This document shows positions 7,875 to 17,970 of a DNA stretch of 53,374 nt, piece after piece. Below the pieces are notes generated by a model that saw only the letters and a list, made by a program, of their open reading frames with translations, ran no database searches and was not told the origin of the DNA. The DNA is from Lentisphaerae bacterium GWF2_50_93 (GTDB taxonomy: Bacteria > Verrucomicrobiota > Lentisphaeria > Victivallales > GWF2-50-93). Made by a program: the position numbers and the translations under genes. The stretch spans positions 1-53,374 of the forward strand of contig MHBI01000107.1 of NCBI GenBank assembly GCA_001804815.1, written 5' to 3'. How positions within the stretch are numbered: position 1 is the first letter of the stretch; each line of letters starts with the position of its first letter.

Positions 7875-7899
7875 ATAATTCCGCCTTTGGCGGAATTAT
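7875..7899. repeat. Perfect hairpin in the divergent spacer
   Basis: ATAATTCCGCC, loop TTT, GGCGGAATTAT: an 11-bp perfect stem between the VapBC-like promoter and the decayed helicase gene. It could be a relic terminator or a regulatory site. It has no GTAG or GGAG foot. Confidence 0.5.
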
Positions 7900-7984
7900 C
7901 AATTGAAGAAGGCTGTTTCAGGGTAAATATTCACCGAATCCGTCAATGCGGATCGTTCAATTAATATTTACAAACAGGACAAAG

Positions 7985-9895
7985 ATGAAAAATAAATACA
8001 GGAAAAGCGGCAAGGGGCTCGAACAGACTGAAGAGAAGTTCCATAAGACGAACGGATGGCTCACCGACGACGAATATGAAATACGGCTCAGGAGGCACCG
8101 CGCCGAGACCGAGGACATGTCGGTCAAAAAGCTTGATGGATTTCCCGGCATATTTTCCGATTACGCCGTATCAAGGAAAGATGCCGACAAAAAGACTTCA
8201 TATACCGTAGAACTCCGCTCGCTGGATTCACACACAAATTTCTGCACATGCCCCGATTTCAAGAAGAACTTCCTCGGCACCTGCAAGCATATCGAGAAAA
8301 TACTGCTCAAGCCCGTCATGATCAGGAGGAGGAAAACAGATATAAGCGAACAACTTCCGGAAAGGATCGACAACAATTATTTCGTCGGGATTACGGAAGA
8401 GCAGCGGAAAAGGTATGACGAGTACGAATACCAGGTCTCGATCATGTTGCGGATGGCCCAGAAACACCCTCTCCGCGAGGCGGAGATGAAGAGGCTCCAG
8501 CGTCTGCTCGCATGCATGAGGATGCTCTGCGACTCAGTCTTCATCCTCGATAGAAAAACAAAGGATGCGCCGAAAGTTGATGAACTTTTCAGGATACTTG
8601 ACGATATCTGATCGGATGAGCCGGACCGCAAGGTGATCATCTTTTCGGAATGGGTCGGAATGCTGGATCTTGTCAAGGAGAGGCTCGAAGACAAGGACAC
8701 GAAGTACGCTCTTCATACCGGCTCGGTCAGACAGGATTTGAGGCGAGAGGAGATAAACAAGTTCAAGAACGACCAGGAATGCCGTGTATTCCTCTCCACC
8801 GATTCCGGCGGAGTTGGTCTTAATCTCCAGGCGGCGAGCGTTGTCGTCAATCTCGACCTGCCATGGAATCCCGCGAAACTTGAGCAGAGGATTTCCCGCG
8901 CCTGGAGGAAGCATCAGAAGAACAGCGTGAACGTGATCAACATCATCGCAGAAAACACCATTGAACACAGGATGCTTGCAACACTTGACTTCAAGAAGGA
9001 GATTGCCTCAGGAGTCCTTGATCCCGACAGTTCCGTTGACAATCTCCATCTCCAGACCTCAAGGAAAGAGTTCATGGAGCGGCTTGAGAGAATTCTAGGC
9101 ACGGATTTTGCGAAATCCGCAGACAAGAGGAACTTGGATGCAGCCGGAACACCTGCCCAGACACAGGAAGAAAGTTTATCGAAAACTTCCATCACAGCTC
9201 CACCTTATGAGTGCGCACGCCAGGATCTTCTGGTACGTTTCAATGATGGCATTTTCTCATTCAAGGCAGATATAGGGTCGTCAGGACAGATAGTGAAAGC
9301 TCTTGTGATCATCCAGTACAGGCAGGAGGCACAGGCAGGAAATATAATTTCAATACTGCGTGAATATTCCGGAGAAACCCCCATTTCAAAACTGAACGTC
9401 GTCACCAGGTCGAATTATGAGGCGATGCTGAAACTCGCCGAATCAGGACTCATCACATTAAACGATTCCGCAATGAAGGACTTGATTGTGAATGATTCGA
9501 TTGGCAGGCCGGAAAAGAGCGACGCGCTACGCCGGAAGGAAATGGCGGAATCGATCATGAAAAAGGCTGACAGGAAGATCAAGATGGCTGAATATCTTAA
9601 CAATGGCGGTTTTTCATGTGAGGCAATTCCTGCGTCAAAGGAATTTATTGATTTTGCCGGATGCGCCCTGATGGTCATCAACTCCAAGGGGTCTTTTGAA
9701 AATGAACCGGCTTCCTTTGATCCTGTCTTCGTCCAGATTTTCAGGGAAAGGAACCTTCTCGACGAAGATCTGTGCTGGCTCTTTAAAACTGATCTGTCTC
9801 TCATCAATGACGACAAGGAGGCCGATGCAATTGTCAGGAAATGCGGAAAATTGAACGATTTGGTGCATGAATCTCTGATCAAAAGTTCGTTTTAA
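7985..9895 (+). pseudogene. Decayed SWIM/SNF2 helicase (internal deletion plus in-frame TGA)
   Basis: Parts of a SWI2/SNF2 DNA-translocating ATPase are present in one frame from the ATG at 7985 (AGGA upstream). A SWIM zinc finger (CTCPDF from codon 87, GTCKHI about codon 101) runs directly into KPVMIRRRKTD, which belongs after the first helicase lobe; Walker A and the DExH box are missing, so several hundred codons are deleted. After codon 208 a TGA (8609-8611) interrupts the frame, and the protein resumes immediately with VIIFSEW and the C-terminal helicase lobe (STDSGGVGLNLQAA, RISRAWRKHQ). A conserved-looking ~200-residue tail follows. Without lobe 1 it cannot hydrolyse ATP. The remaining frame is otherwise well kept, suggesting recent loss. 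Confidence 0.8.
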
Positions 9896-9920
9896 ATAAA
9901 TTTTTGTTTCAAAAATTTAT
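9896..9920. terminator. Bidirectional palindromic terminator
   Basis: ATAAATTTTT, loop GTTTC, AAAAATTTAT: a perfect 10-bp stem exactly between the stop codons of the helicase pseudogene (plus) and the FAD dehydrogenase (minus). Confidence 0.75.
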
Positions 9921-9922
9921 AA

Positions 9923-11515
9923 TTAGCGCCTCTTTATACTCTCGGAATCCGACATGCTGCGCTCCACCGCCTTTACAGCATCAATGGCGGAACTCGTTAT
10001 TCCTCCTGCATAGCCTGCCCCTTCGCCTATAGGGTACAGGTTATTCATATTCACTGATTCGAAATTCTCATCGCGCTTGATTCTTACCGGAGAGGAGGTC
10101 CTTGTTTCCGGTGACAGGAGTATCGCGTGCTCTGAAACAAATGACGGATAGCTTTCTTTCCATGCAGCGAATGCACTTAGAAGTTCCTCGCAGACAAATT
10201 TGGGGAAAATTCCATTCATGTCGGCTGACGATACTCCCATCTTGAACGAATTCACATTTAATTCGGTGGATATCCTGCCGGACAGGAAATCGATCAGATT
10301 CTGCGCAGGGGCTTTCCATCCACCGCCGGATGCATCAAATGCCCTTCGCTCGATATTCCTCTGGAAATCAATGCCTGCCAGGGGCTCTGCTGATCCATAA
10401 TCATCCGTATGGCAGCGAACGACAAGAGCTGCGTTTGAGAACGCCGACGCCCTACCCGAGCAGCTCATGCCGTTCAAGACCATCAGTCCATTTTCAGACG
10501 AAGCGTTCACAATCTCACCACCGGGGCACATGCAAAACGTATATACGCCTCTCCCCGTGCTTCTATTGGTGTAGTTGAAGGAATAAGTAGCGGCGCCCAG
10601 GCCGGGAAAGTCCTTATATTTACTGCCATATCTTATAAGATTGATGATTTCAACGGGATGTTCGATCCTCACACCTACAGAAATCGCCTTCTGCTCTATC
10701 GCAACGCCTTTTTCATGAAGCATCCTGAAGGTGTCACGCGCGGAATGCCCCACGGCGAGATAGATGTTCGCCGAACGGTATTCCTTCTCCCCGTTTATCA
10801 GTACACCTGAAACTCTGCCGTCTGAAACGAGCAGATCCGACATTCTAGAGGAATAATGTATCTCTCCGCCTCTTTCAATAATATGTTTCCTCATGTTGCG
10901 GACAATCCTGCACAGTACGTCAGTCCCGACATGTGGTTTGCCGATGTATCCTATTTCTTCGGGCGCTCCAAACTTGATGAAAGTATCCAGCACCCTGCTT
11001 GCATATATTGAATTATTAATCTTCGAGAACAGCTTGCCGTCCGAGTACGAACCGGCGCCGCCTTCACCGAACTGGATGTTTGATTCGGGATCCAGCGTCC
11101 TGTCCCTGATGAATTTCTGAACATCGAGATCGCGTTCTTCGATCTTCCTGCCCCTCTCAAATATAAGAGGTTTAAATCCATACTCGACAAGCTCGAGGGC
11201 GGCGAATATGCCAGCAGGGCCGAAACCGATTACTACAGGCCTCCCCTTGATGTTTTTCGCTTTTCTGATCGGCTCTGCGATTACAGTGTATACCGGGAAG
11301 TTTTCCGCGTTGGCGAAGCTGTCAGGGACTCTTACAACTATTGAGATGCGGTAGTAGAATTGTTCCTGGCTGTCCAAGTCCAGCGATTTGTTCAGGATCT
11401 TGATTAAGCCTATGTCAGAGTCAATGATTTTCAGCTTTTCCGAAGCGGCTCTTATATATTCAGCCGGGCCGTCATTCTCAACGGGTATCCGCAGATTGCT
11501 TATTATCAAATCCAA
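9923..11515 (-). CDS. FAD-dependent dehydrogenase (COG2509-like)
   Basis: A 530-residue flavoprotein. After an N-terminal domain of about 90 residues comes a dinucleotide fold with VVIGFGPAGIFAALE and FERG; later motifs GKPHVGTDVL, CMCPGGEIVNASSENG and, near the C-terminus, PIGEGAGYAGGITSSAIDAV match the uncharacterised FAD-dependent dehydrogenases found widely in bacteria. Translation probably starts at TTG (11513-11515), with GAGG about 6 nt upstream; no better ATG exists before the conserved region. Physiological substrate is unknown in the family. It converges with the helicase pseudogene and follows ftsH by 161 nt of spacer with no evident gene. Confidence 0.82.
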   Translation of the reverse strand: MDLIISNLRIPVENDGPAEYIRAASEKLKIIDSDIGLIKILNKSLDLDSQEQFYYRISIVVRVPDSFANAENFPVYTVIAEPIRKAKNIKGRPVVIGFGPAGIFAALELVEYGFKPLIFERGRKIEERDLDVQKFIRDRTLDPESNIQFGEGGAGSYSDGKLFSKINNSIYASRVLDTFIKFGAPEEIGYIGKPHVGTDVLCRIVRNMRKHIIERGGEIHYSSRMSDLLVSDGRVSGVLINGEKEYRSANIYLAVGHSARDTFRMLHEKGVAIEQKAISVGVRIEHPVEIINLIRYGSKYKDFPGLGAATYSFNYTNRSTGRGVYTFCMCPGGEIVNASSENGLMVLNGMSCSGRASAFSNAALVVRCHTDDYGSAEPLAGIDFQRNIERRAFDASGGGWKAPAQNLIDFLSGRISTELNVNSFKMGVSSADMNGIFPKFVCEELLSAFAAWKESYPSFVSEHAILLSPETRTSSPVRIKRDENFESVNMNNLYPIGEGAGYAGGITSSAIDAVKAVERSMSDSESIKRR

Positions 11516-11676
11516 GGCATGCCTCGTCTTACAAGTTCACAATTCTTTGTTATCTCACAAAGGCGTGGAGCCACAAAGTCGAAGATCCCGGCCCGAGGGC
11601 GTCGGAAAATATTCTCACCACGAAGAAACGAAGTTCTCGAAGGTCCGGCAAATTACCGTGAACAAGGCAAAATTTT

Positions 11677-13674
11677 TCAAGCAGTCTTGATTTCAGGAGC
11701 TGGAGCAGCTGGAGCGCTGACTTCAGGAGCTGCCGGCACTGCTGTCTTCTTCTCTTCAAAGCCAAGAAGTTTTCTGACTTCAGCTCCGTCGAGAGTTTCC
11801 ACTTCGAGAAGCTTGTTCGCCAGAAGATCGAGCTTGTACCTGTTTTCAGTGAGCATCGTATCAGAGCGTTTTTTGGCGCTATCGATGAGGGCTTTTATTT
11901 CAAGGTCGATTTCCCTGGCTGTTTCCTCGCTGAATCCTTCAGACTTGACGATATCCCTGCCTAGATAGATGTGCCCCTCGCGGCTGCCGTACTGCATCGT
12001 ACCCATTTTTGAACTCATACCAAATGTGCAGACCATGAGTTTTGCAATCTTGGTGGCATGTTCAATATCGGAAGAAGCGCCGCTTGTTATTTCGTTGAAG
12101 GCAATCTGTTCTGCGGATCTTCCACCCATGAGGACAGCCAGTTCGTCAATAAGTTCGGATCTGCTCTGGGTGTAGCGGTCCTCCTCGGGGAGATGCATGG
12201 TTGCTCCGAGATATGCCATTCCCCTGGGTATGATAGTGACTTTGTGGATTGGTTCGGAGTTTGGACAGAGGAGCGAGACAATCGTGTGTCCAGCTTCATG
12301 AAATGCCGTTATCTTTCTTTCCCTGTCGCTGACTTTCCTGCTTTTGCGCTCCCTGCCCCAGCGTACCTTGTCGCGCGCCTCCTCCATTTCCGACATTCCC
12401 GCAGCCTTCTTGTCGAGTCTTGCCGCGAGAAGCGCGGCCTCGTTGATGAGGTTTGCGAGATCCGCGCCGCTGAATCCGGGAGTCCCCCTGGCAATGGTGT
12501 CGAGATTGACGTCCGCATCGATCTTTATACCTTTGATATGAACATCGAGAATCTGCCTTCTCCCCTTGATGTCGGGGAGGTCGAGCACGATCTGCCTGTC
12601 GAACCTGCCGGGCCTGAGGAGAGCCGGATCAAGCACGTCGGGCCTGTTTGTCGCGGCGATTATTATGACGCCTTCCTGCGTCTCGAGTCCGTCCATTTCG
12701 ACGAGGAGCGCGTTGAGAGTCTGCTCCCTTTCGTCGTGTCCGCCGCCGATTCCGCTGAAGCGCGAACGGCCTACGGCATCTATTTCATCTATGAAGATAA
12801 TGCATGGGGCATGTTTTCTCGCCTGTTCGAACATGTCGCGCACACGGCTTGCGCCGACGCCGACGAACATTTCCACGAAATCCGAACCGCTTATCGAGAA
12901 GAAGGGGACTTCGGCTTCACCGGCGATCGCCTTTGCGAGGAGCGTCTTGCCAGTACCCGGAGGCCCCATCAGGAGCGCGCCCTTGGGGATTCTTCCGCCA
13001 ATCAGCTTGAACTTGAGAGGATCCTTGAGGAAGTCGATTATCTCCTTTGTCTCCTCCTTGGCCTCGTCCGCACCCGCGACATCGTTGAACGTGATCTTCT
13101 TGTCGCTCGGAAGGATCATCCTGGCCTTGCTCTTGCCAAACTGCATGGCGCCCTTGCCGGCCATCTTGATCTGCCTTGAGAACAGGAAATAGAACACACC
13201 TATGATGAGGATCACCGGAAGGATCATGAGCACCAGGTTCTTGAACCAGGGATCCTTGTTCTCAATCTTCCTGACAATTGCCGCATGGCTCCTGAGCATT
13301 TCATCGATTTTCTCGGTATACACTACCTTGGTCTTGTACAGCAGCTCCCCGTTTTCAGCCTGTGCGGCCTCGCCCGGAACCGATGACTTGTATTTTCCGT
13401 CGACATAGAAGACCCTGTCGTTCTCGGGAGACAGGTTCGCGGTCAGTATGTTGCCTTCAGAAAGCTCCTTCTCGAATTTTGTCTGTTCCCATTCGGAGAA
13501 ATCCTTCTTGTTGTGGTTGTATACGAAGAGGACTCCCAGGGAGAGGAAGATGAGGAGCCACACGAATATGGCCATCTGGGGTGTCTTCCTTGCGGATGAG
13601 GGAGGCGGAGGGGAGGGTTTCTTCTTATCCTCCTTCACATTGTTGTCTTTATTGTAATCCTTATTGCCGTTCAT
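11677..13674 (-). CDS. ftsH: ATP-dependent zinc metalloprotease FtsH
   Basis: A 665-residue membrane-anchored AAA+ protease that degrades misfolded and regulatory membrane proteins. A proline- and lysine-rich cytoplasmic start is followed by TM1 (about 34-52), a ~90-residue periplasmic domain, TM2 (about 145-165), Walker A GPPGTGKT (237-244), Walker B IIFIDE (292-297), the second region of homology (ATNRPDVLDPALLRPGRFDR) and the zinc site HEAGH (459-463) with D537. The alanine/proline-rich C-terminal tail is probably disordered. GGAG lies upstream of the ATG. It follows the FHA gene on the same strand by 78 nt. All catalytic residues are present. Confidence 0.97.
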   Translation of the reverse strand: MNGNKDYNKDNNVKEDKKKPSPPPPSSARKTPQMAIFVWLLIFLSLGVLFVYNHNKKDFSEWEQTKFEKELSEGNILTANLSPENDRVFYVDGKYKSSVPGEAAQAENGELLYKTKVVYTEKIDEMLRSHAAIVRKIENKDPWFKNLVLMILPVILIIGVFYFLFSRQIKMAGKGAMQFGKSKARMILPSDKKITFNDVAGADEAKEETKEIIDFLKDPLKFKLIGGRIPKGALLMGPPGTGKTLLAKAIAGEAEVPFFSISGSDFVEMFVGVGASRVRDMFEQARKHAPCIIFIDEIDAVGRSRFSGIGGGHDEREQTLNALLVEMDGLETQEGVIIIAATNRPDVLDPALLRPGRFDRQIVLDLPDIKGRRQILDVHIKGIKIDADVNLDTIARGTPGFSGADLANLINEAALLAARLDKKAAGMSEMEEARDKVRWGRERKSRKVSDRERKITAFHEAGHTIVSLLCPNSEPIHKVTIIPRGMAYLGATMHLPEEDRYTQSRSELIDELAVLMGGRSAEQIAFNEITSGASSDIEHATKIAKLMVCTFGMSSKMGTMQYGSREGHIYLGRDIVKSEGFSEETAREIDLEIKALIDSAKKRSDTMLTENRYKLDLLANKLLEVETLDGAEVRKLLGFEEKKTAVPAAPEVSAPAAPAPEIKTA

Positions 13675-13752
13675 GCTTAACTCCGTGTGAATACGTGGAA
13701 AAATAAATGTCCCGCCAGCGAGGGATACGAGGGTGAAAATACAAATCTATAA

Positions 13753-14322
13753 TTATAGCTGGACCTGTTCAAACTGTCCTTGGATCTCCGTGCGCGGCTG
13801 GCTTGATTTAAAGAACATCAGGTTTATCAGGTAGGCTAGCAGTGCAAGGATGACGATGACCAGAAGCACGACGATGATTATCATGAGCTTCTGGCTCTTT
13901 CCACCTTTCTTGCTTGAAGCGAACGGCGAGAAGTTGCTCATTTCCTTGATTGTCGAAATTCCGACCTGTGCGCCCTGGAGATTTATTCCAGTCTGTGTTT
14001 TCAAGGCTGTGGTCACGGTCTTGTCCTCGCAGTCGTAAAGTATCTCTACACCGCCGATCTGGAGGATGTCGCTGCTCTGGAGATCCTGTTCGCCGGTTAT
14101 CGGTATGTTGTTGATGCGCGTACCGTTGGTGCTCTGGCAGTCCTTGAGCGTATAGGTGGCGCCCTTCTTTATGAATTCGCAATGATAGGTGCTGACTGTA
14201 GGATCCTTGATGCAGATTTCCCGCTGATCCACGCGGCCAACCGAATATTTGTCGTTGACCAGCTCAAAGCTCTTGCCCCTGAACTGCTCCGACAGTATTA
14301 TCAATTTGGGTACTCCGGCCAT
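13753..14322 (-). CDS. FHA-domain membrane protein
   Basis: A 189-residue protein with an N-terminal forkhead-associated domain (about residues 25-95: YSVGR, PTVSTYHCEF, STNGTRIN), which binds phosphothreonine peptides, followed by a short linker and one strongly hydrophobic membrane segment (about 144-167). The short C-terminal tail would lie outside the membrane. Position 78 nt upstream of ftsH on the same strand suggests co-transcription. It could couple Ser/Thr phosphorylation, such as that of the kinase at 31907-35530, to a membrane partner; that link is inference. Confidence 0.82.
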   Translation of the reverse strand: MAGVPKLIILSEQFRGKSFELVNDKYSVGRVDQREICIKDPTVSTYHCEFIKKGATYTLKDCQSTNGTRINNIPITGEQDLQSSDILQIGGVEILYDCEDKTVTTALKTQTGINLQGAQVGISTIKEMSNFSPFASSKKGGKSQKLMIIIVVLLVIVILALLAYLINLMFFKSSQPRTEIQGQFEQVQL

Positions 14323-14605
14323 TATAGATGAACCCTGCTTTTATAATTTTTATAGTAAATTAAAGCTAAAATATATCTTTGAAGAGAACAAATGTCAAAA
14401 AAAATAATTAAAAAACTGCAAATTCCCTCTTTTTTATATAAAACCTTATTCAAAGCTGCTGGAATAAAGAAGGTGCAATGATATATTACGGGCTTTTGGA
14501 ATTTTAACCCAGTTACTCGGTTGTTCAAACAAGTCCTGTATCATCGCGTTAATTTCCATAATAAAGCAATCAGTCAATCAGAATAGCATAGGAAAGTAAA
14601 ATTAC

Positions 14606-15949
14606 ATGACATCAAAACAGGAAAATCTCCTTAAAGATGCGATCAAGACGGAACTCAGCGGATCTGAACCATGCATCAAGAGCGTAAAATTCACGGTGCC
14701 GGCGGATGCCGTGGACAGGGAAATCAATTCCATGGTGAAGGAATTTGTAAAATTCGCGCAGGTTCCCGGTTTCAGGGCGGGGAAAACGCCTGCGGCCCTC
14801 ATAAGGAACCGTTTCATGCCAAGGATAGAATCCGAGGCCGTGAAAAGCTTCTATACGGCGGCGTTTGAGAAGATAAACACGGATGAAAAACAGAAGCTGG
14901 ACGTGGTCAGCTACACTTTCCCCCAGACCGAGCCCCAGAAGCTCGAGGCCGGCAAGGATTACTCATTTGCAATAGTGTTCAACGTCGCGCCTGAATTCAA
15001 CCTTCCTTCCTACAAGGGGCTGAAAATAACCCCTCCTGAAGTGAAAATACCCGAGAACAAGGTTTCCGATGAAATCAAGAACCTAAGGGATCTCTATGGC
15101 GATTTCAGCAAGATCGACGGGCCTGCCGCCAAGGGCGACATGGTCAAGATCTCCTACAAGTCGGATTTCGAAGCGCCAAAGGATTCCGCCGCAAAGATCA
15201 AGCAGCTGCTTGAAACACCCGAGACCTGGGCATGGCTTTCAGATCCCGAGATAATTCCAGGAATCAACAAGGCCCTCGAAGGCGCCTCCATAGGCAAGGA
15301 CTGCTCCCTTGACACCGTATTCCCTGCCGACTTCAGGGAAAAGGAGCTTGCAGGAAAAAAGATCAAGTACGATATAAAGGTGATGGAGATACAGAGAAGG
15401 GTTCCCGTCACCTCGGACGAGGATCTCGTGAAGAAGCTGAATGCGAAGGACATGACCGAGCTCACCGACAGAATCAAGGCGAGCCTTGAGTTCCAGGAGA
15501 AGCAGAAGTCCGACGCCGAAGCCAAGAAGCAGGTTCTCGAAAAGCTCATAGCCGAAGCCGGAGATTTCGCCCTTCCGCCCGCAGTCATTGCCGAAGCGGA
15601 ACAGAAGGAGTTCAGGCTGATCGCGACAAGGGAGGTCAAGAAGGAGTCGGACGTTGAAAAATTCAAGACGGAAAAGGAGAAGTTCCTCGCCGAGGCCAAG
15701 AAGTCCGCGGCAGACCGCATCCGCAGATATTTCATACTGCGCAAAATCGCCCAGGCTGAAAAAATCACCGTCGAGAAAGAGGAGTTTGAAAGCCATATCC
15801 AGGGCATCAGCAAGTACTACGGCGTAAAGGAGCAGGATTTCGTGAACCAGATTGAATCCAGCGGAGGCATGGAAGACCTCCAGATGGACATGCTCATGGC
15901 CAAGGTCACCGACTTCATCGTCAAGAACGCCGACACCTCAACCAAATAA
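14606..15949 (+). CDS. tig: Trigger factor, ribosome-associated chaperone
   Basis: A 447-residue trigger factor, the peptidyl-prolyl isomerase/chaperone that binds nascent chains at the ribosome exit. The ribosome-binding signature VPGFRAGKTP is at about residues 53-62; a FKBP-like middle domain (about 160-260) and a long charged helical C-terminal chaperone domain follow, at the usual family length. AGGAAAG precedes the ATG. It is the first gene of the tig-clpP-clpX operon (26 nt to clpP). The 283-nt spacer before it, shared with the divergent FHA gene, is AT-rich; I could not settle on a promoter there. Confidence 0.93.
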   Translation: MTSKQENLLKDAIKTELSGSEPCIKSVKFTVPADAVDREINSMVKEFVKFAQVPGFRAGKTPAALIRNRFMPRIESEAVKSFYTAAFEKINTDEKQKLDVVSYTFPQTEPQKLEAGKDYSFAIVFNVAPEFNLPSYKGLKITPPEVKIPENKVSDEIKNLRDLYGDFSKIDGPAAKGDMVKISYKSDFEAPKDSAAKIKQLLETPETWAWLSDPEIIPGINKALEGASIGKDCSLDTVFPADFREKELAGKKIKYDIKVMEIQRRVPVTSDEDLVKKLNAKDMTELTDRIKASLEFQEKQKSDAEAKKQVLEKLIAEAGDFALPPAVIAEAEQKEFRLIATREVKKESDVEKFKTEKEKFLAEAKKSAADRIRRYFILRKIAQAEKITVEKEEFESHIQGISKYYGVKEQDFVNQIESSGGMEDLQMDMLMAKVTDFIVKNADTSTK

Positions 15950-15975
15950 TCATCAAAACAGCAGGAGATCTTATA

Positions 15976-16560
15976 ATGTCAGTACTTGTTCCAATGGTGG
16001 TTGAACAGACCGGCCAGGGTGAAAGAGGCTATGATATATACTCGCGCCTTCTCAAGGACAGAATAATACTGCTTGGGACTCCGGTCGACGACAATATCGC
16101 GAACCTGATAGTCGCCCAGCTTCTCTTCCTGCAGTCGGAAGATCCCAAGAAGGACATCGACATGTATGTGAATTCGCCCGGAGGTTCGGTCACGGCCGGC
16201 CTCGCCATCTATGATACGATGAGGATACTCACATGCGGGATCAAGACATACTGCCTTGGGCAGGCATCCAGCATGGGCGCAGTGCTCCTGTGCGCTGGCT
16301 CCAAGGGCAAGAGATACGCGCTGCCCAACGCCAGGATCATGATCCACCAGCCCTGGGGAGGCGCCGAGGGGACGGCCGCCGACATCGACATCCAGGCGAA
16401 GGAGATCCTCAGACTGAGGAGCAGCCTCCACAAGATCCTGTCCCATCATACAGGGCAGACCATAGCCAAAATCGCCTCCGACACGGAGAGGGATTTCTTC
16501 ATGTCCGCCGAAGAGGCGATGGCATACGGAATAGTAGACCACGTTTTCACAAAGAAATAA
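15976..16560 (+). CDS. clpP: ATP-dependent Clp protease proteolytic subunit
   Basis: A 194-residue serine protease subunit that forms the tetradecameric ClpP barrel. The catalytic triad is complete: S99 (GQASSMGA), H124 (IMIHQPWGG) and D173 (DTERDFFMSAEEA). AGGAG lies about 10 nt upstream of the ATG. Sits between tig and clpX with short spacings, the common bacterial arrangement. Confidence 0.97.
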   Translation: MSVLVPMVVEQTGQGERGYDIYSRLLKDRIILLGTPVDDNIANLIVAQLLFLQSEDPKKDIDMYVNSPGGSVTAGLAIYDTMRILTCGIKTYCLGQASSMGAVLLCAGSKGKRYALPNARIMIHQPWGGAEGTAADIDIQAKEILRLRSSLHKILSHHTGQTIAKIASDTERDFFMSAEEAMAYGIVDHVFTKK

Positions 16561-16578
16561 AAGAAGACACAATAATCA

Positions 16579-17889
16579 ATGAATGACAGAAGAATAAGCC
16601 AGAGCAAGACAAGATGTTCTTTCTGCGGACAGCCCGCGGAAAAGGTCGGCCCCCTCATATCAAGCCCCTCGGGCTCGACAATCTGCCGCAACTGCCTTGA
16701 AATATGCATGGGCATGTACAAGGACGAAGACAAGACCACCGAAAAGAAGGCCCCTCAGGCCATACCTCCCCTGAAGATCCCGAATCCACAGAAGATCAAG
16801 GAGGAGCTCGACAGGTTTGTAATAGGACAGGAGCATGCCAAGAAAGTTCTTTCGGTGGCGGTCCACAACCACTACAAGCGTCTTGCATGCCATAAGAACA
16901 AGGCTGCCTTCAACAGGGAGGACGACGTCGAGATCGAGAAGAGCAATGTCCTCCTCATCGGGCCTACGGGTTCCGGGAAGACACTTCTTGCCAGGACTCT
17001 CGCGAAGCTTCTCGATGTGCCGTTCAGCATTTCAGACGCCACGACAGTGACAGAAGCAGGCTATGTCGGAGAGGATGTCGAGAACATCGTCCTCAGGCTT
17101 CTCCAGGCCGCCAACTACGATGTCCAGAAGGCCCAGATTGGAATTGTATACATAGATGAAATAGACAAGATCGCCAGGAAGACCGAGAATGTGTCGATAA
17201 CTAGGGACGTTTCCGGCGAAGGTGTCCAGCAGGCCCTCCTGAAAATGCTTGAAGGCACAATTTCGAACATACCGCCCAAGGGCGGAAGAAAACATCCCCA
17301 TCAGGAATTCATACAGGTGGACACTTCGAACATCCTGTTCATATGCGGCGGCGCATTTGTCGGACTCGACAAGCTCGTCCGCAGAAGGATAGGCAAGCAT
17401 GTCCTCGGATTCAGACAGGTGGAAGAACAGAAGAAGGAGGAGATCTCCGTCGACAGCGAGGCCGTCCTGCGTCTTGCTGAACCGGAGGACTTCATAAGGT
17501 TCGGTTTCATTCCTGAATTCATCGGCAGGCTGCCGGTGGTGACGGATCTGACTCCGTTGAAGAAAGAAGACCTCGTAAAGATCCTCACAGAGCCGAAGAA
17601 CGCCCTCATCAAGCAGTATGTGAAGCTGATGGAGATGGAGAATGTGAAGCTGTCCTTTGAAGACGACGCCATTAATGCCCTTGCCGACAAGGCAGTCGCC
17701 AAGGGCACGGGGGCGCGCGGCCTCAGATCCATACTTGAGGCTCTCATGCTCGACATCATGTATACCGTTCCGTCACAGACGGAAATCACGGAATGCGTGA
17801 TCACCGCCGAGACGGTAAAGGGCTCCCTGCCCCTGCTGAAGAAGAAGACCAGGACAAAGGACCATCCCAAGGAACGGATGACAGCCTAA
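16579..17889 (+). CDS. clpX: ATP-dependent Clp protease ATP-binding subunit ClpX
   Basis: A 436-residue AAA+ unfoldase that feeds substrates to ClpP. The N-terminal zinc-binding domain has C13, C16, C36 and C39 (CSFC, CRNC); Walker A is GPTGSGKT (128-135), the pore loop GYVGEDV follows at 161-167, Walker B is IVYIDEIDKIA (189-199), and the C-terminal part has FIPEFIGRLPV and GTGARGLRSI. The start is 18 nt after clpP. Full length with all key motifs; product confidence is very high. Confidence 0.97.
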   Translation: MNDRRISQSKTRCSFCGQPAEKVGPLISSPSGSTICRNCLEICMGMYKDEDKTTEKKAPQAIPPLKIPNPQKIKEELDRFVIGQEHAKKVLSVAVHNHYKRLACHKNKAAFNREDDVEIEKSNVLLIGPTGSGKTLLARTLAKLLDVPFSISDATTVTEAGYVGEDVENIVLRLLQAANYDVQKAQIGIVYIDEIDKIARKTENVSITRDVSGEGVQQALLKMLEGTISNIPPKGGRKHPHQEFIQVDTSNILFICGGAFVGLDKLVRRRIGKHVLGFRQVEEQKKEEISVDSEAVLRLAEPEDFIRFGFIPEFIGRLPVVTDLTPLKKEDLVKILTEPKNALIKQYVKLMEMENVKLSFEDDAINALADKAVAKGTGARGLRSILEALMLDIMYTVPSQTEITECVITAETVKGSLPLLKKKTRTKDHPKERMTA

Positions 17890-17920
17890 CGCACGACTTC
17901 ACCTGTTTTTTTACTTTGAA

Positions 17921-17949
17921 TTTACAGTTTTATAAAATTTTCATATATT
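17921..17949 (+). promoter_or_regulatory. Candidate promoter of the NDK-like/aminotransferase operon
   Basis: TTTACA (17921-17926), a 17-bp spacer and TATATT (17944-17949) in an AT-rich gap after clpX, with GGAGG and the ATG of the next gene about 15-20 nt further on. No clear hairpin terminator for the clp operon precedes it. Confidence 0.45.
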
Positions 17950-17970
17950 CTTATCACGGAGGATCCACTG

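Noticed and set aside
8609..8611. TGA in the helicase read as selenocysteine
   Set aside because: No cysteine or selenocysteine is expected at this variable linker, no SECIS-like hairpin is evident, and the gene has also lost its ATPase lobe.
12058..13179. Long plus-strand open frame (373 codons) opposite ftsH
   Set aside because: FtsH is unambiguous on the minus strand; the antisense frame follows from its codon bias.
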